Of a stretch of DNA of 58,429 nt, positions 25,829 through 33,913 are shown piece after piece. Source of the stretch: Phycisphaerae bacterium (lineage in GTDB: Bacteria; Planctomycetota; Phycisphaerae; UBA1845; PWPN01); the NCBI GenBank assembly GCA_012719955.1, contig JAAXZI010000039.1:1-58429 (forward strand), written 5' to 3'. The notes beneath the pieces are model-generated. The model had not been told where the DNA came from and searched no databases. It worked only from the letters and a program-made list of their open reading frames with translations. Position numbers and translations under genes: made by a program. How positions within the stretch are numbered: position 1 is the first letter of the stretch; every line of letters begins with the position of its first letter.

Positions 25829-26719
25829 ATGGCAGCAGGCAGGGAGAGAATATCGCGGCGAACGGCCTTGCGGCGCAGCTCACTCTTCGTTGCGGGTGCG
25901 GCGGGGATGGCATGGCCGGGATGCACGCACCTGCGGCGCAGGGACGCACGGCCGCAGTCGCCCTTACGAATCGGCATCGTCACCGACGTTCACTACGCCG
26001 ACAAGGACACCTTGCGAGAGCGCCACTATCGAGCCAGCCTGACGAAGCTCGCCGAGGCCATGGCCCATTTCAACGAACTGAAGGCCGATTTCGTTATTGA
26101 GCTGGGCGACTTCATCGACGCGGCCGCTTCGCCCGAGGAGGAGCTGGGCTGGCTGAAGCGGATCGACTCCGTCTTCGCCCAGGCACGCTGCCCGCGGCAC
26201 TATGTCCTGGGCAACCACTGCGTCCAGACACTTACCAAGGAACAGTTTCTGTCCCAGTGCGGGCGGGACCGTTCTTATTACTCGTTTGAGGTCGGCGGCT
26301 TCCATTTCGTTGTGCTGGATGGCTGCTTCCGGCAGGATGGGCAGCCTTACGGGAACCGGAACAGCGAATGGACCGACTCCAACATCCCCCCCGCGGAACT
26401 GGACTGGCTGGAAGCGGACCTGGCCCAGACGCGCCGGCCGGTAGTTGTCTTCGTCCACCAGCGGCTGGACGTGGATAATCATTATGCCGTCCGGCAGCAA
26501 GCCGAGGTCCGTCGGCGTCTGGAGGCCTCGGGCAAGGTGCTGGCGGTGCTTCAGGGGCACTACCACGCCGGGGATTTCCGGGAAATCAACGGGATCCGCT
26601 ACTGCACGCTGAAGGCCATGGTGGAGAGCAAGAGAAATGCTTACGCCCTGCTGACGCTGCAGCCAGAGGGAGCCATCCGCATGGACGGCTATGGCCGGCA
26701 GGAGAGCCGGGATCTCTGA
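25829..26719 (+). CDS. Tat-exported calcineurin-like metallophosphoesterase
   Basis: 296 residues. A twin-arginine signal (SRRTALRRSSLFVAGAAGMA) ends in WPGC, so it may also be lipidated. The metallophosphatase motifs are complete: GIVTDVHYAD, ELGDFID, LGNHC, VFVHQRLD and VLQGHYHAG. It probably hydrolyses phosphoesters in the periplasm; the substrate is unknown. ATG 25829 follows AAGGAG by 12 bases; the longer in-frame start at 25658 overlaps the divergent SGNH gene's signal region and is unlikely. The 158-base divergent gap with the SGNH gene could hold a shared control region. Confidence 0.87.
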   Translation: MAAGRERISRRTALRRSSLFVAGAAGMAWPGCTHLRRRDARPQSPLRIGIVTDVHYADKDTLRERHYRASLTKLAEAMAHFNELKADFVIELGDFIDAAASPEEELGWLKRIDSVFAQARCPRHYVLGNHCVQTLTKEQFLSQCGRDRSYYSFEVGGFHFVVLDGCFRQDGQPYGNRNSEWTDSNIPPAELDWLEADLAQTRRPVVVFVHQRLDVDNHYAVRQQAEVRRRLEASGKVLAVLQGHYHAGDFREINGIRYCTLKAMVESKRNAYALLTLQPEGAIRMDGYGRQESRDL

Positions 26720-27154
26720 TGCCGATTCCGGGCGATCGCCCCCTCCGGTCCCCTGGCGGCCAGATGTTTTGCGGCCGGCAACTCCAAACCGCCCCTGTCG
26801 GCGCCGGATCGGCTGTTTCTCAATACAGGAGCACGGGTTATGGATCAGGGATGCGGGTCATGGCGCGTCACACTCCAGTGGCAATTGAATACTCTTTCAT
26901 GAAGAGCCGGATACAGTGGCGCATTCGCGTCATCTCGTGGCGACTGCCCCCCGGTCGGCCCCCTAAAAGCACCTCAGCAGTTCAATTTATACCCCAACTT
27001 GAAGAGTCGGGTAGCCCATCGGGTTTTGGGACCCTAATATCGGAACATGAAAGCGATTTCACTGGCTCGTGCTCACCGGTCTCCGGCAGCCGTCGGGGAA
27101 TCCACCAACTCCAGACATAAACACGATTTGCGCCCTGTGGGCAGTCCAGATAAG
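26720..27154. other. gene-free intergenic stretch
   Basis: No reading frame with a plausible start or recognisable protein. GC content is lower from about 26880 to 27060, which would suit promoters of the sigma-factor operon, but no consensus elements are clear. Confidence 0.4.
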
Positions 27155-27164
27155 TTTGACGCCC
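27155..27164 (+). promoter_or_regulatory. TTTGACGCCC motif upstream of ECF sigma gene
   Basis: The decamer TTTGACGCCC lies 86 bases before the GTG start of the ECF sigma gene and recurs at 27905-27914, 82 bases before the anti-sigma start. It could be a promoter element, possibly autoregulated; this is inference from repetition and spacing. Confidence 0.3.
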
Positions 27165-27250
27165 AACAACCAGGGGTTATGATGGAGTCTCCCGGTCGAG
27201 CTGCGGGCTGCGAACCGACTTGTTGCTCAAGCGTAGGAAGCATAGAAGCG

Positions 27251-27892
27251 GTGAACACACCAACGGACGAGCAGTTGCTGGCGGACTATGTCGCCGGTCA
27301 AATCGACGGATTCGAGCTGCTGGTTCGACGGCACCACCAGGAGCTGTTCCGATTCCTGGTCCGCTTCACCGGAAGTAGCTCGATGGCCGAGGACATTGTG
27401 CAGGAAACCTTCCTTCAGGTTCACCTGTCAGCGGTGAGCTTCGACCGGACGAGGCGCTTCAAACCGTGGCTGTTTACGATCGCGGCGAACAAGGCGCGTG
27501 ACCTGATGCGCAGCCGCCGTCGTCGCCCGGAGGTGCCGTTGGACGCCCAGGTGAATTCGGACGAAGAGGAGAGCCAGCGTTTTCTGGATTTCCTGGCGGA
27601 CAGCGCGGCGGCTCCGGCCGGCAGCATGGAGGAAGAAGAAGAGCGGGCGTTTGTTCGCGCGGTGATGGAGCGTCTTCCCGAACACCTCCGCGAAGTGCTG
27701 GTCCTTAGTTACTATCACCGCTTTCCATACAAGGAGATCGCCGACATTCTCGGCGTTCCGCTGGGCACGGTGAAGAGTCGCCTGCATGCGGCCGTCGGGC
27801 AGTTCGGACAGGCGTATCGCAGTGCGACGCGCGGGACGGTACGGGAGATGCCCCGCCCGGTCCGCGAGAGCGCCCGGGAGAGCACGATCTGA
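27251..27892 (+). CDS. ECF-type RNA polymerase sigma factor
   Basis: 213 residues. Region 2 (about 8-80: FELLVRRHHQELFRFL, AEDIVQETFLQV, RFKPWLFTIAANKARDLMR) and region 4 (about 130-185: LPEHLREVLVLSYYHRFPYKE then IADILGVPLGTVKSRLH). The linker is acidic. Start GTG 27251 (MNTPTDEQ) is chosen on family length; an in-frame ATG at 27179 or 27182 would add 23-24 residues. The next gene encodes a membrane anti-sigma-like protein, the expected regulator. Confidence 0.88.
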   Translation: MNTPTDEQLLADYVAGQIDGFELLVRRHHQELFRFLVRFTGSSSMAEDIVQETFLQVHLSAVSFDRTRRFKPWLFTIAANKARDLMRSRRRRPEVPLDAQVNSDEEESQRFLDFLADSAAAPAGSMEEEEERAFVRAVMERLPEHLREVLVLSYYHRFPYKEIADILGVPLGTVKSRLHAAVGQFGQAYRSATRGTVREMPRPVRESARESTI

Positions 27893-27904
27893 TTTGACGA
27901 GAAC

Positions 27905-27914
27905 TTTGACGCCC
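27905..27914 (+). promoter_or_regulatory. second TTTGACGCCC motif
   Basis: Exact copy of the decamer at 27155-27164, exactly 750 bases downstream, in the gap between the sigma and anti-sigma genes. Confidence 0.3.
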
Positions 27915-27951
27915 TGCGGAGGGGGGGCAAAGAATTGGAGAGGAAGTTGTC

Positions 27952-27972
27952 CAGGCCGGTGCTGCCGGCCTG
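27952..27972 (+). terminator. hairpin between sigma and anti-sigma genes
   Basis: An 8-bp perfect stem CAGGCCGG / CCGGCCTG with loop TGCTG in the intercistronic gap, 24 bases before the anti-sigma start. No T-run. It could be an attenuator, a processing site or a block to ribosome access. Confidence 0.4.
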
Positions 27973-27996
27973 CGGGCGCAAGTCAGGATCATCGCA

Positions 27997-29058
27997 ATGA
28001 CGAGGAGAGACGATTCCGAGCCTCTGGAATTCCTGCTGCTGGACTACCACCTCAATCGACTGAGCTCCAGCGAGGCAGACACGGTGAAGAACGCGGTGGC
28101 CCATTCTCCCGAACTGGCCGCCGCGAGCCAGGGCCTGCGCGACGTGTTGAACCTTCTCGACCGCTACCCGGCGGCGGAAACCCCCGACGATTTACCCGAT
28201 AAGATTCTGGCCCGCATCAACGAACGGTCGGGCGTGATCCCCATACGCCAGCAGCCCGTCCAGGCGCCCACCGGCGCGACGCATGAACTTTCTGGCAGCC
28301 CGGTGCTCTCGCTGCGCGAACTGATCGCCATTGCCGCTTGCATCGCGTTGTTCATCAGCGTGTTCGTGCCGGGATACTTCAAGGCTCGTAATGCGGCCAT
28401 GCGCAATCTCTGCCGGGCCGACATGCTCCAGCTTTCACAGGCCATCAGCAACTATGCCCAGGCGGGGATGGGCGAGTTGCCCTCCGCGGGTTACGTGCCG
28501 GGAGGTTTCTGGCGCGAGGTGCGGATTCCCAATGTGCGGCGAGCGTCCAACACGCGCCATCCGTTCCTGCTCCTGCGCCTCGGTTATATCAGCGAGCCCC
28601 ACACTTTCCTTTGCCCGGCTGACGCCGACGCCCGGCCCATGCTGCCCGAGGGGCACGGCCGGATCACCGACCCCAAGGAACTCTACAAGGCATTCACCGA
28701 CTTCGCCGAACGGGCGAACAACTCCTACAGCTTTTTGTTCATGAACCGGGCCGAAGGACTCAAGATCGAGGACCTGGCCAAAGAGGGGGCCGACCGCATG
28801 GCCCTGGCCGCGGATCGCAATCCGTTGTTCGACGGGCGTGCCATTCACCGGCTCAACCCCTATGAGGAGGAGTCGTTCAACTCCCCCACCCACGAGAACG
28901 GCGCCGGCCAGAACGTGCTTTACAGTGACGGCCACGCAGCCTGGGCCACCACGCCGCTGCTGGGCCGGGACCGCGATAACATCTACCGCTCCGGCCAGCT
29001 CGTCCGATACCTGGGCAACGAGTCGCCGGCCTCGCCGACGGACAGCTTCCTGCCGTAA
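27997..29058 (+). CDS. membrane anti-sigma-like protein with pseudopilin/DUF1559-type ectodomain
   Basis: 353 residues. The cytoplasmic N-terminus (1-105) resembles anti-sigma N-domains without the zinc HxxxCxxC (LLDYHLNRLSSSEADTV). Then comes one membrane helix at about 108-128 (LRELIAIAACIALFISVFVPG), continuing as YFKARNAAMRNLCRADMLQLS. This closely resembles the N-terminal helix of planctomycete pseudopilins (FTLIELLVVIAIIALL... ARE..R..C..NLRQ), but it is internal, with no prepilin peptidase site. The extracytoplasmic part (140-353) has pseudopilin-like features, PGGFW, FLCPADA and a closing NVLYSDGHAAW motif like the DUF1559 GxxxVLFxDGHV. It probably sequesters the ECF sigma factor and senses an envelope signal. 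Confidence 0.72.
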   Translation: MTRRDDSEPLEFLLLDYHLNRLSSSEADTVKNAVAHSPELAAASQGLRDVLNLLDRYPAAETPDDLPDKILARINERSGVIPIRQQPVQAPTGATHELSGSPVLSLRELIAIAACIALFISVFVPGYFKARNAAMRNLCRADMLQLSQAISNYAQAGMGELPSAGYVPGGFWREVRIPNVRRASNTRHPFLLLRLGYISEPHTFLCPADADARPMLPEGHGRITDPKELYKAFTDFAERANNSYSFLFMNRAEGLKIEDLAKEGADRMALAADRNPLFDGRAIHRLNPYEEESFNSPTHENGAGQNVLYSDGHAAWATTPLLGRDRDNIYRSGQLVRYLGNESPASPTDSFLP

Positions 29059-29068
29059 GAGAGGCTTC

Positions 29069-29341
29069 ATACGGCTTCCAAATGTGACTCTTGCGCGCCG
29101 GGTGGCACACCTCTTCAGAGGTGGGTTCACGATTTGGACAACCAATGAGGGTGCCGACGGCATCAACCGCAAGCCTGGCTGAAGCCAGAGTGAGTCTGAG
29201 GCCGGAGATGTGCTTGTCGCTCAGATAATCGCCGGGGGCCCCCACCTTTTCAGAGGTGGAGGCGCGGAGATTCAAGCGCTCAGTAGCAGGGCAACCAACA
29301 ACGAGGCAGGAACCTACCCAAGCTTACAACGGAAACTGTAT
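29069..29341. mobile_element. MITE-like element, copy 1 (273 bp)
   Basis: Ends are imperfect terminal inverted repeats, ATACGGCTTCC and GGAAACTGTAT. Internal parts match the element at 47175-47310 (TTCAGAGGTGG/TTCAGGGGTGG hairpin; GATTCAA; CAGGAACCT.CCCAAG; CAACGGAAAC). The hairpin module CACCTCTTCAGAGGTG is present twice (29108-29123 and about 29241-29258), with about 110 unique bases between, so this copy seems internally duplicated. It fills the gap between the anti-sigma gene and the nrdR stop. It encodes no transposase. Confidence 0.6.
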
Positions 29342-29343
29342 TA

Positions 29344-29841
29344 CTATTCGAAGAGGCGGCCCTGGCCGGGGGTTTCGGCCTTGCGACGGTCCAGTTCGTT
29401 ACGCGCTTCGGCGATCAGTTCGCCGAGATCCTTGAACTGGCGGTAGACGCTGGCGAACCGGACGTAGGCGATCTGGTCCATCTGGCGGAGCTTTTCACAG
29501 ACGATCTGGCCGATGGCCAGGCTGGGCACTTCGCGCTCGAATTCCCGAAAGAGCCGATCTTCAACCTCATCAACAAGCTGGTTGATGGCGCCTTCGCTGA
29601 GCGGTCGTTTGTAACAGGCCCCTTCGATGCCGTGCAGAACCTTGGAACGGTCGTAGGGCTGGCGCGTGCCATCGCGTTTCACCACCATGAGGCGGACCTC
29701 ATTCTCCACCCGTTCTTTGGTCGTGAAACGCTTGCCACACCCCATGCACAGCCGGCGACGACGGATGACTTCGCCGGCCTCGCTGAGGCGCGAATCAATC
29801 ACTTTATCATTGTCAATTTCTTTGCAAAATGGACAGCGCAT
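29344..29841 (-). CDS. nrdR: transcriptional repressor NrdR
   Basis: 165 residues. N-terminal zinc ribbon MRCPFC...CMGCGKRF (C3, C6, C31, C34) followed by the ATP-cone domain (VVKRDGTRQPYDRSKVLHGI, then YVRFASVYRQF). NrdR represses ribonucleotide reductase genes in response to dATP/ATP. Start at 29841, where the zinc ribbon begins and AGGGA is upstream; the ORF extension to 29958 is not part of the family. No nrd genes are in the window. Confidence 0.97.
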   Translation of the reverse strand: MRCPFCKEIDNDKVIDSRLSEAGEVIRRRRLCMGCGKRFTTKERVENEVRLMVVKRDGTRQPYDRSKVLHGIEGACYKRPLSEGAINQLVDEVEDRLFREFEREVPSLAIGQIVCEKLRQMDQIAYVRFASVYRQFKDLGELIAEARNELDRRKAETPGQGRLFE

Positions 29842-30047
29842 AAAATCCCTGGATCTTCGATGGGTGGAGTATAGCCGAAAGTGGCAACGCAACATATAGG
29901 GATTGGGAAAATCCCCGGGGAAAGTGTTGCGGGCGGGTTCCGTTATCGGCACAGGCAAAGGCCCAGGGGCCCCAACCGGCGCCGCCGCTCCCCTCGCGCC
30001 CCCAATCCGGACCTTGCCAATCCGCGGGCCGGCCGTATAGTGGTCAG

Positions 30048-30935
30048 ATGGCTCTGAAGCTTCCTGAAAAGACTGTTGGATCCGTCCGCCTCCAGGGCAT
30101 CAGCTTGGCAGGCGAAGAGACCGTTGTCATCGCCCCGGAGTTCAACGTCGCCTTCGACATTGGCCGGGCCCCCCGCGAGGCTGTTATGATGGATTACCTG
30201 TGCCTCTCCCACGGGCACATGGACCACGCCGCGGGCTTGGCGTACTACTTCTCGCAACGAAACTTCCAGGGTATTTCCCCCGGTACGCTCCTGGTTCACC
30301 GTAAGCTCGTCCCCGCTATCGAGCAACTTCTGCGGGTCTGGGGGCAGATCGAGGGGCACGTCTCGCCGGGTAAGATCGTCGGCGTTGACGAAGGCGAAGA
30401 TTTTGAACTGAACCGGAACATGGTAATCCGCCCCTTCCGGGTCAGCCATCCGGGGCCATGCCTGGGCTTTTCGCTGGTGGAGGTGCGCAAGAAGCTCCGG
30501 CCGGAGTTCGCGAAATACTCCGGGCAGCAGATTGCCGAGCTCAAGCGGCAAGGGCAGACCGTGGAATACCGCCTGGAGATTCCGCGGGTGGCCTATTGCG
30601 GGGATACGGCCGTGGGCAGTTTCCTGGACCACGACCACGTTCGCAATGCGGAGGTGCTGATCTTCGAGTGCACCTTTTTTGAGCCTGACCATCTGGACCG
30701 CGCCCGGCTCGGGTCGCATACCCATGTGACCCACCTACCGGCGCTCATGGACCGCGTTCGCAGCCCGCACATCGTGCTGATCCATGTGACCCGGCGGACG
30801 GGTATCAGAGAAGCCAAACGGACGCTGGCGAAGGTCCTCAAACCGGTGGATCTGGAGCGGATCACGTTCCTGATGGACCAGCCGCCGCGCCGGCCAACCA
30901 CAACGCCCCGGGCGGCACGGGTAGAGGAAGGGTGA
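30048..30935 (+). CDS. MBL-fold hydrolase, RNase Z-like
   Basis: 295 residues. Metallo-beta-lactamase metal motif LSHGHMDHAAGL near residues 53-64, GDTAVGSF (third motif) near 185, and HTHVTH...HVTRRTG towards the C-terminus. The overall pattern is that of tRNase Z/ElaC-like enzymes without the long exosite arm. It may process tRNA 3' ends, fitting tRNAs here that lack encoded CCA, but a related phosphodiesterase activity is possible. ATG 30048 has no strong Shine-Dalgarno. It is divergent from nrdR. Confidence 0.8.
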   Translation: MALKLPEKTVGSVRLQGISLAGEETVVIAPEFNVAFDIGRAPREAVMMDYLCLSHGHMDHAAGLAYYFSQRNFQGISPGTLLVHRKLVPAIEQLLRVWGQIEGHVSPGKIVGVDEGEDFELNRNMVIRPFRVSHPGPCLGFSLVEVRKKLRPEFAKYSGQQIAELKRQGQTVEYRLEIPRVAYCGDTAVGSFLDHDHVRNAEVLIFECTFFEPDHLDRARLGSHTHVTHLPALMDRVRSPHIVLIHVTRRTGIREAKRTLAKVLKPVDLERITFLMDQPPRRPTTTPRAARVEEG

Positions 30936-31071
30936 AGGGGTAGCCGTCAGCTCTCAGCGTTCGTCCCATCACCCGGCATCGAGGCCCGCGACCGGCAGGT
31001 TGTTCATGTCGCTTCCGCGGGGATGGCTACGCCCCCTGCTCAAGAGCCGCACCTTCTTTCAGGTCAGACGC

Positions 31072-31548
31072 TCAGCTTTCGGCTTGCCGTGAATCCCAGA
31101 ACGTGCCCCTGGCGGCCGCACACACCTTGCCGTCCTGGATCATCTCGGCCTGCAGGTAAAACAGCGGCGACTGGCCGTCCACGATTCTCGCACGGACCAC
31201 CGCCAATGTGCCCAGCCTCACAGCGCGCTGGTAGCGGATACTGAGCTTGGCGGTCAGTCCGGCGATATTGCGGGCGAAGAGGCAGTGGGTCATGGCCGCA
31301 TCCAACAGCATGGCGATCACGCCGCCGTGCAGGCGATCCGGATACCCCTGGAACGCCTCCCGGCATTCGAACTCGGCTGAGACGCTGCCATCGGCCTGGC
31401 ATTCGAAGCGCAGGGCCAGTCCGTCGCGCCGGCTACCACCGCAGACCAGGCACGCGGGATGGCACCGGCGGCTCCACTCATCAGTGGTGGTGTTCGTCTC
31501 CGCAGCCGTGGTGATCGCAGGCACTTGCCCCCGAGGAGAGTTTTCCAT
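31072..31548 (-). CDS. PaaI-type hotdog-fold thioesterase
   Basis: 158 residues. Cysteines C33 and C36 (CLVCG) precede a hotdog domain (about 40-150) with the PaaI signature GYPDRLHGGVIAMLLDAAM (HGG with an acidic residue on the following helix). It likely hydrolyses an acyl-CoA or acyl-carrier thioester. The ATG start at 31548 overlaps the NifX-like gene by 68 bases; an in-frame GTG at 31524 is a possible alternative. Probably the last gene of the left-hand sigma54-controlled set. Confidence 0.83.
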   Translation of the reverse strand: MENSPRGQVPAITTAAETNTTTDEWSRRCHPACLVCGGSRRDGLALRFECQADGSVSAEFECREAFQGYPDRLHGGVIAMLLDAAMTHCLFARNIAGLTAKLSIRYQRAVRLGTLAVVRARIVDGQSPLFYLQAEMIQDGKVCAAARGTFWDSRQAES

Positions 31549-31846
31549 TCAAGTAAGCCTCAGCAAGCTCCGTCAGGCTCAGCGCCGGTACGCCGAGGAC
31601 GGTTTCAATGTTGTTCTCCGCGAACAGCTTCACGGCTCGCGCGCCCATGCCACCGGCCAACACCACGTTCACACCAAGGCCATGCAACCAGCGCGGCAGT
31701 ACGCCGGGTTCATGAGGCGGAGGCGTCTGAAACTCGGTTCGCAGGACGCTGCGCGAGGACGGATCCACCTCCAGAATCGCGAACTTCTCACAATGCCCGA
31801 AATGCGGACATACCTGACCGTTCTGGGTCGGGATGGCAATTCTCAT
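31481..31846 (-). CDS. NifX/MTH1175-like dinitrogenase iron-molybdenum cofactor-binding family protein with His-rich tail
   Basis: 121 residues. MRIAIPTQNGQVCPHFGHCEKFAI then ...GGMGARAVKLFAENNIETV is the NifB/NifX/ORP fold used to carry Mo-Fe or Mo-Cu clusters. The C-terminus is metal-binding: ACDHHGCGDEHHH. Start at 31846 with GGAG about 14 bases upstream; the N-terminal extension to 31927 does not match the family. It lies 87 bases after the other NifX-like gene on the same strand and probably shares the sigma54 promoter at 32331-32346. Confidence 0.88.
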   Translation of the reverse strand: MRIAIPTQNGQVCPHFGHCEKFAILEVDPSSRSVLRTEFQTPPPHEPGVLPRWLHGLGVNVVLAGGMGARAVKLFAENNIETVLGVPALSLTELAEAYLNGKLSSGASACDHHGCGDEHHH

Positions 31847-31933
31847 TCGTACTCTGCTCCTCACAGTTGATTGAAGAATCCATGATCGGATGGCCAGAAC
31901 AAACGCTTCCGGCCACGCCCCTGCCATGCGCCA

Positions 31934-32296
31934 CTACATCCAATGCCCTTCCACCGTCGCGGCCTGGGTTCGCTGCAACGTCCCCGCCTTGAATTGCGCG
32001 AGGACCTCGTTCACGGTTCCGGCCGCGCCGGTGTAAACCGCAACTCCGCCGGCGTCGAGCACCGAGAATGCCTTCGGCCCCACGTGCCCGGTAATCACCG
32101 CCCGGGCCTTCAACTCGACCACCTTTTTTCCCGTCTGGATACCCGCTCCCTGGGGTGCATTGAGGTGGATCTCGTTGTTCACCGTTGAAAACTCGCCCGT
32201 GTCGGTATCGACCAGCACCAGGTATCGGGCTCGACCGAACCGGGGATCTACGGGCGAATCCAGAGCCACGCCTTGCGACGTCACCACTACTTGCAT
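31934..32296 (-). CDS. NifX/NifB-like iron-molybdenum cofactor-binding family protein
   Basis: 120 residues. MQVVVTSQG...VDPRFGRARYLVLVDTD then ...GAGIQTGKKVVELKARAVITGHVGPKAF is the classic MTH1175/ORP-type fold. Start at 32296 with AGGAGG four bases upstream. First gene of the left-hand operon; the -24/-12 element at 32331-32346 would start transcription near 32320, giving a leader of about 24 bases. ORP-family members bind a Mo-Cu-S cluster in Desulfovibrio; whether this one does is inference. Confidence 0.88.
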   Translation of the reverse strand: MQVVVTSQGVALDSPVDPRFGRARYLVLVDTDTGEFSTVNNEIHLNAPQGAGIQTGKKVVELKARAVITGHVGPKAFSVLDAGGVAVYTGAAGTVNEVLAQFKAGTLQRTQAATVEGHWM

Positions 32297-32330
32297 GAGG
32301 CCTCCTTTGCCATAGGACACTCCACATAGA

Positions 32331-32346
32331 AGCAAGCGGTGTTCCA
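32331..32346 (-). promoter_or_regulatory. sigma54 -24/-12 promoter of the left-hand operon
   Basis: On the minus strand TGGAACA-CCGC-TTGCT: the invariant GG (-24) and GC (-12) are exactly 10 bases apart, and TTGC matches the consensus. The predicted start near 32320 fits the Shine-Dalgarno and ATG at 32296. A TTGCA-N3-TGCAA site is centred about 145 bases upstream of this start, the usual enhancer distance for a sigma54 activator. Confidence 0.7.
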
Positions 32347-32457
32347 CAGCGGATAGGATCTTCGGGGGAACGTTGTAACGTATTGATCCTCAGTGTGTTA
32401 GGAATTGCGTTGGCCGGGGCGGGGGCGTTTTGCCGACCCGGCCTGGGGGCTTCGGGT

Positions 32458-32472
32458 ATTGCAAAGTGCAAT
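32458..32472. promoter_or_regulatory. activator-site candidate C, ATTGCA-AAG-TGCAAT
   Basis: A perfect 6-bp inverted repeat with a 3-base spacer, immediately beyond the sigma54-activator stop codon (32474). The same TGCA-N3-TGCA pattern occurs twice in the divergent region at 33883-33893 and 33915-33925. This suggests the binding site of the locus regulator. Confidence 0.6.
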
Positions 32473-32473
32473 G

Positions 32474-33859
32474 TTATTGTCGTCGATGGCGTCCATCGGT
32501 CGGGGGGACCTCGATGTTGAGTGACTTGAGCTTGCGAAAGAGCGTGGTGGAATGGATGCCGAGTTCACGGGCCGCCCGCCGACGGTTGCCGTGGTGGCGA
32601 CGCAGGGCTTCGCTGATCAGGATTCGCTCCATGGATTCGAGCGTGGCGGGGCTGTGATATTCGCGCGTCGCGTCCGCCGGAGCGGGACGGAGTTCCGGGG
32701 GCAGGTGATGGAGTTCGATCAGGCCGCCCCGGCAGAGCACGAACGCCTGCTCGATGATGTTCTCCAGCTCGCGCACGTTGCCCGGGTAATCGTGTTCCAT
32801 CAGCCGGGCCAGCACCTGGTTTGAAACGCCGGCGATGTCCTTGCCTTGCAGGCGGTTGAACTTGGCCACGAGACGGTCGATGAGCAGCGGGATGTCCTCG
32901 CGGCGCTGTCGCAGGGTGGGCAATTTCAGGTAGACCACCCGAATGCGGTAGAAAAGATCTTCGCGGAATTTGCCCGCCCGAACCAGCCTGGCCAGTTCCT
33001 TGTTGGTGGCGGCCACGACGCGAACATTGACTTTCACGGATTCGAGCGAGCCGAGCGGTTCGATGCAGCGTTCCTGCAGGACGCGCAGGAGGCGCACCTG
33101 CATGGCGGGCGAGACGTCGCCGATTTCATCCAGGAAGATGGTTCCGCCGTCCGCCAGGGCGAACCGGCCGGGCTTGTCCTTGCGCGCATCGGTGAAGGCG
33201 CCGGCCTTGTGGCCGAACAGCTCGGACTCCAGCAGGGTATCCGGCAGGGCCGCACAGTTGATGGCGACGAAGCGCTTTTTCCTGCGGCGCGACAGGTTGT
33301 GAATCGCCCGGGCGAACAATTCCTTGCCCGTGCCGCTGGCCCCTTCGATCAAGACCGTGCTGTCGCTTTCGGCGATCTGGGGCAAAATCTGGAACAGGCT
33401 GGTCATGGCCGGGCTGCGGCCGACGATGTCCTCAAAGGTGTAGCGTGCCTCCAGCTCCTTTTGAAGCTGTTCGATCTGGCTGAGATCCTGAAACGTCTCC
33501 ACGCCCCCGATGACGGTTGCGTCCTCGCCCTTGAGCAGAGCCGTGGAAATGCGGATGGGGATCCGCTGGCCGGTCTGGCTGATGATGTGGGCGGTGGCGT
33601 TCACAACCGGCTTGCCGGTGGTCAGCGTCTGCCGCAGGGCACAGGCGCTCTCGCAGATGCTGGCCCGAAAAACTTCGCAGCAGGGCCGGCCCAGTGCCTC
33701 CTCCCGATGGATGCCCGTAATACGCTCGGCGGCCCGATTGAAGGCCGTGATCCGCCAATCGAGATCGACGGTGAATACGCCTTCGTTGATCGAATCGAGG
33801 ATCACATTCTGCGGCTGAGCGGCGTAAGGTTCGTTCCTGTTGCGCATCTTCGAGGCCAT
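32474..33859 (-). CDS. PAS-domain sigma54-dependent transcriptional activator
   Basis: 461 residues. PAS domain (about 15-130; LDSINEGVFTVDLDWRIT) including CCEVFRASICESACAL, a Cys-rich segment (three to four cysteines) suited to redox or metal sensing; AAA+ domain (Walker A GASGTGKE, Walker B GGTIFLDE, loop GAFTDA in place of GAFTGA); and C-terminal Fis-type HTH (NRRRAARELGIHSTTLFRKL). No receiver domain, so it senses directly. It sits between two divergent gene sets, like the regulator of the Desulfovibrio ORP locus. The start may be 33859 or the ATG at 33847; neither has a strong RBS. Confidence 0.93.
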   Translation of the reverse strand: MASKMRNRNEPYAAQPQNVILDSINEGVFTVDLDWRITAFNRAAERITGIHREEALGRPCCEVFRASICESACALRQTLTTGKPVVNATAHIISQTGQRIPIRISTALLKGEDATVIGGVETFQDLSQIEQLQKELEARYTFEDIVGRSPAMTSLFQILPQIAESDSTVLIEGASGTGKELFARAIHNLSRRRKKRFVAINCAALPDTLLESELFGHKAGAFTDARKDKPGRFALADGGTIFLDEIGDVSPAMQVRLLRVLQERCIEPLGSLESVKVNVRVVAATNKELARLVRAGKFREDLFYRIRVVYLKLPTLRQRREDIPLLIDRLVAKFNRLQGKDIAGVSNQVLARLMEHDYPGNVRELENIIEQAFVLCRGGLIELHHLPPELRPAPADATREYHSPATLESMERILISEALRRHHGNRRRAARELGIHSTTLFRKLKSLNIEVPPTDGRHRRQ

Positions 33860-33882
33860 CAGAGAAGCATAACCTATAACAG

Positions 33883-33893
33883 TGCAATCTGCA
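33883..33893. promoter_or_regulatory. activator-site candidate A (TGCA-ATC-TGCA)
   Basis: TGCA-N3-TGCA with extended arms GTGCA...TGCAAC, 24 bases upstream of the activator start and about 150 bases upstream of the plus-strand gene at 34044. Same pattern as sites B and C. Confidence 0.5.
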
Positions 33894-33913
33894 ACTCTGC
33901 CCGGGCCTTAGTG

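Noticed and set aside
26719-27120. 133-codon plus-strand frame between the phosphoesterase and the sigma factor
   Set aside because: No RBS, no hydrophobic or domain pattern, low-complexity composition.
32474-33859. GAFTDA in place of GAFTGA as evidence of a sigma54-inactive protein
   Set aside because: The GAFTDA variant occurs in many PAS-type sigma54 activators, and a good -24/-12 promoter is present next to the gene.
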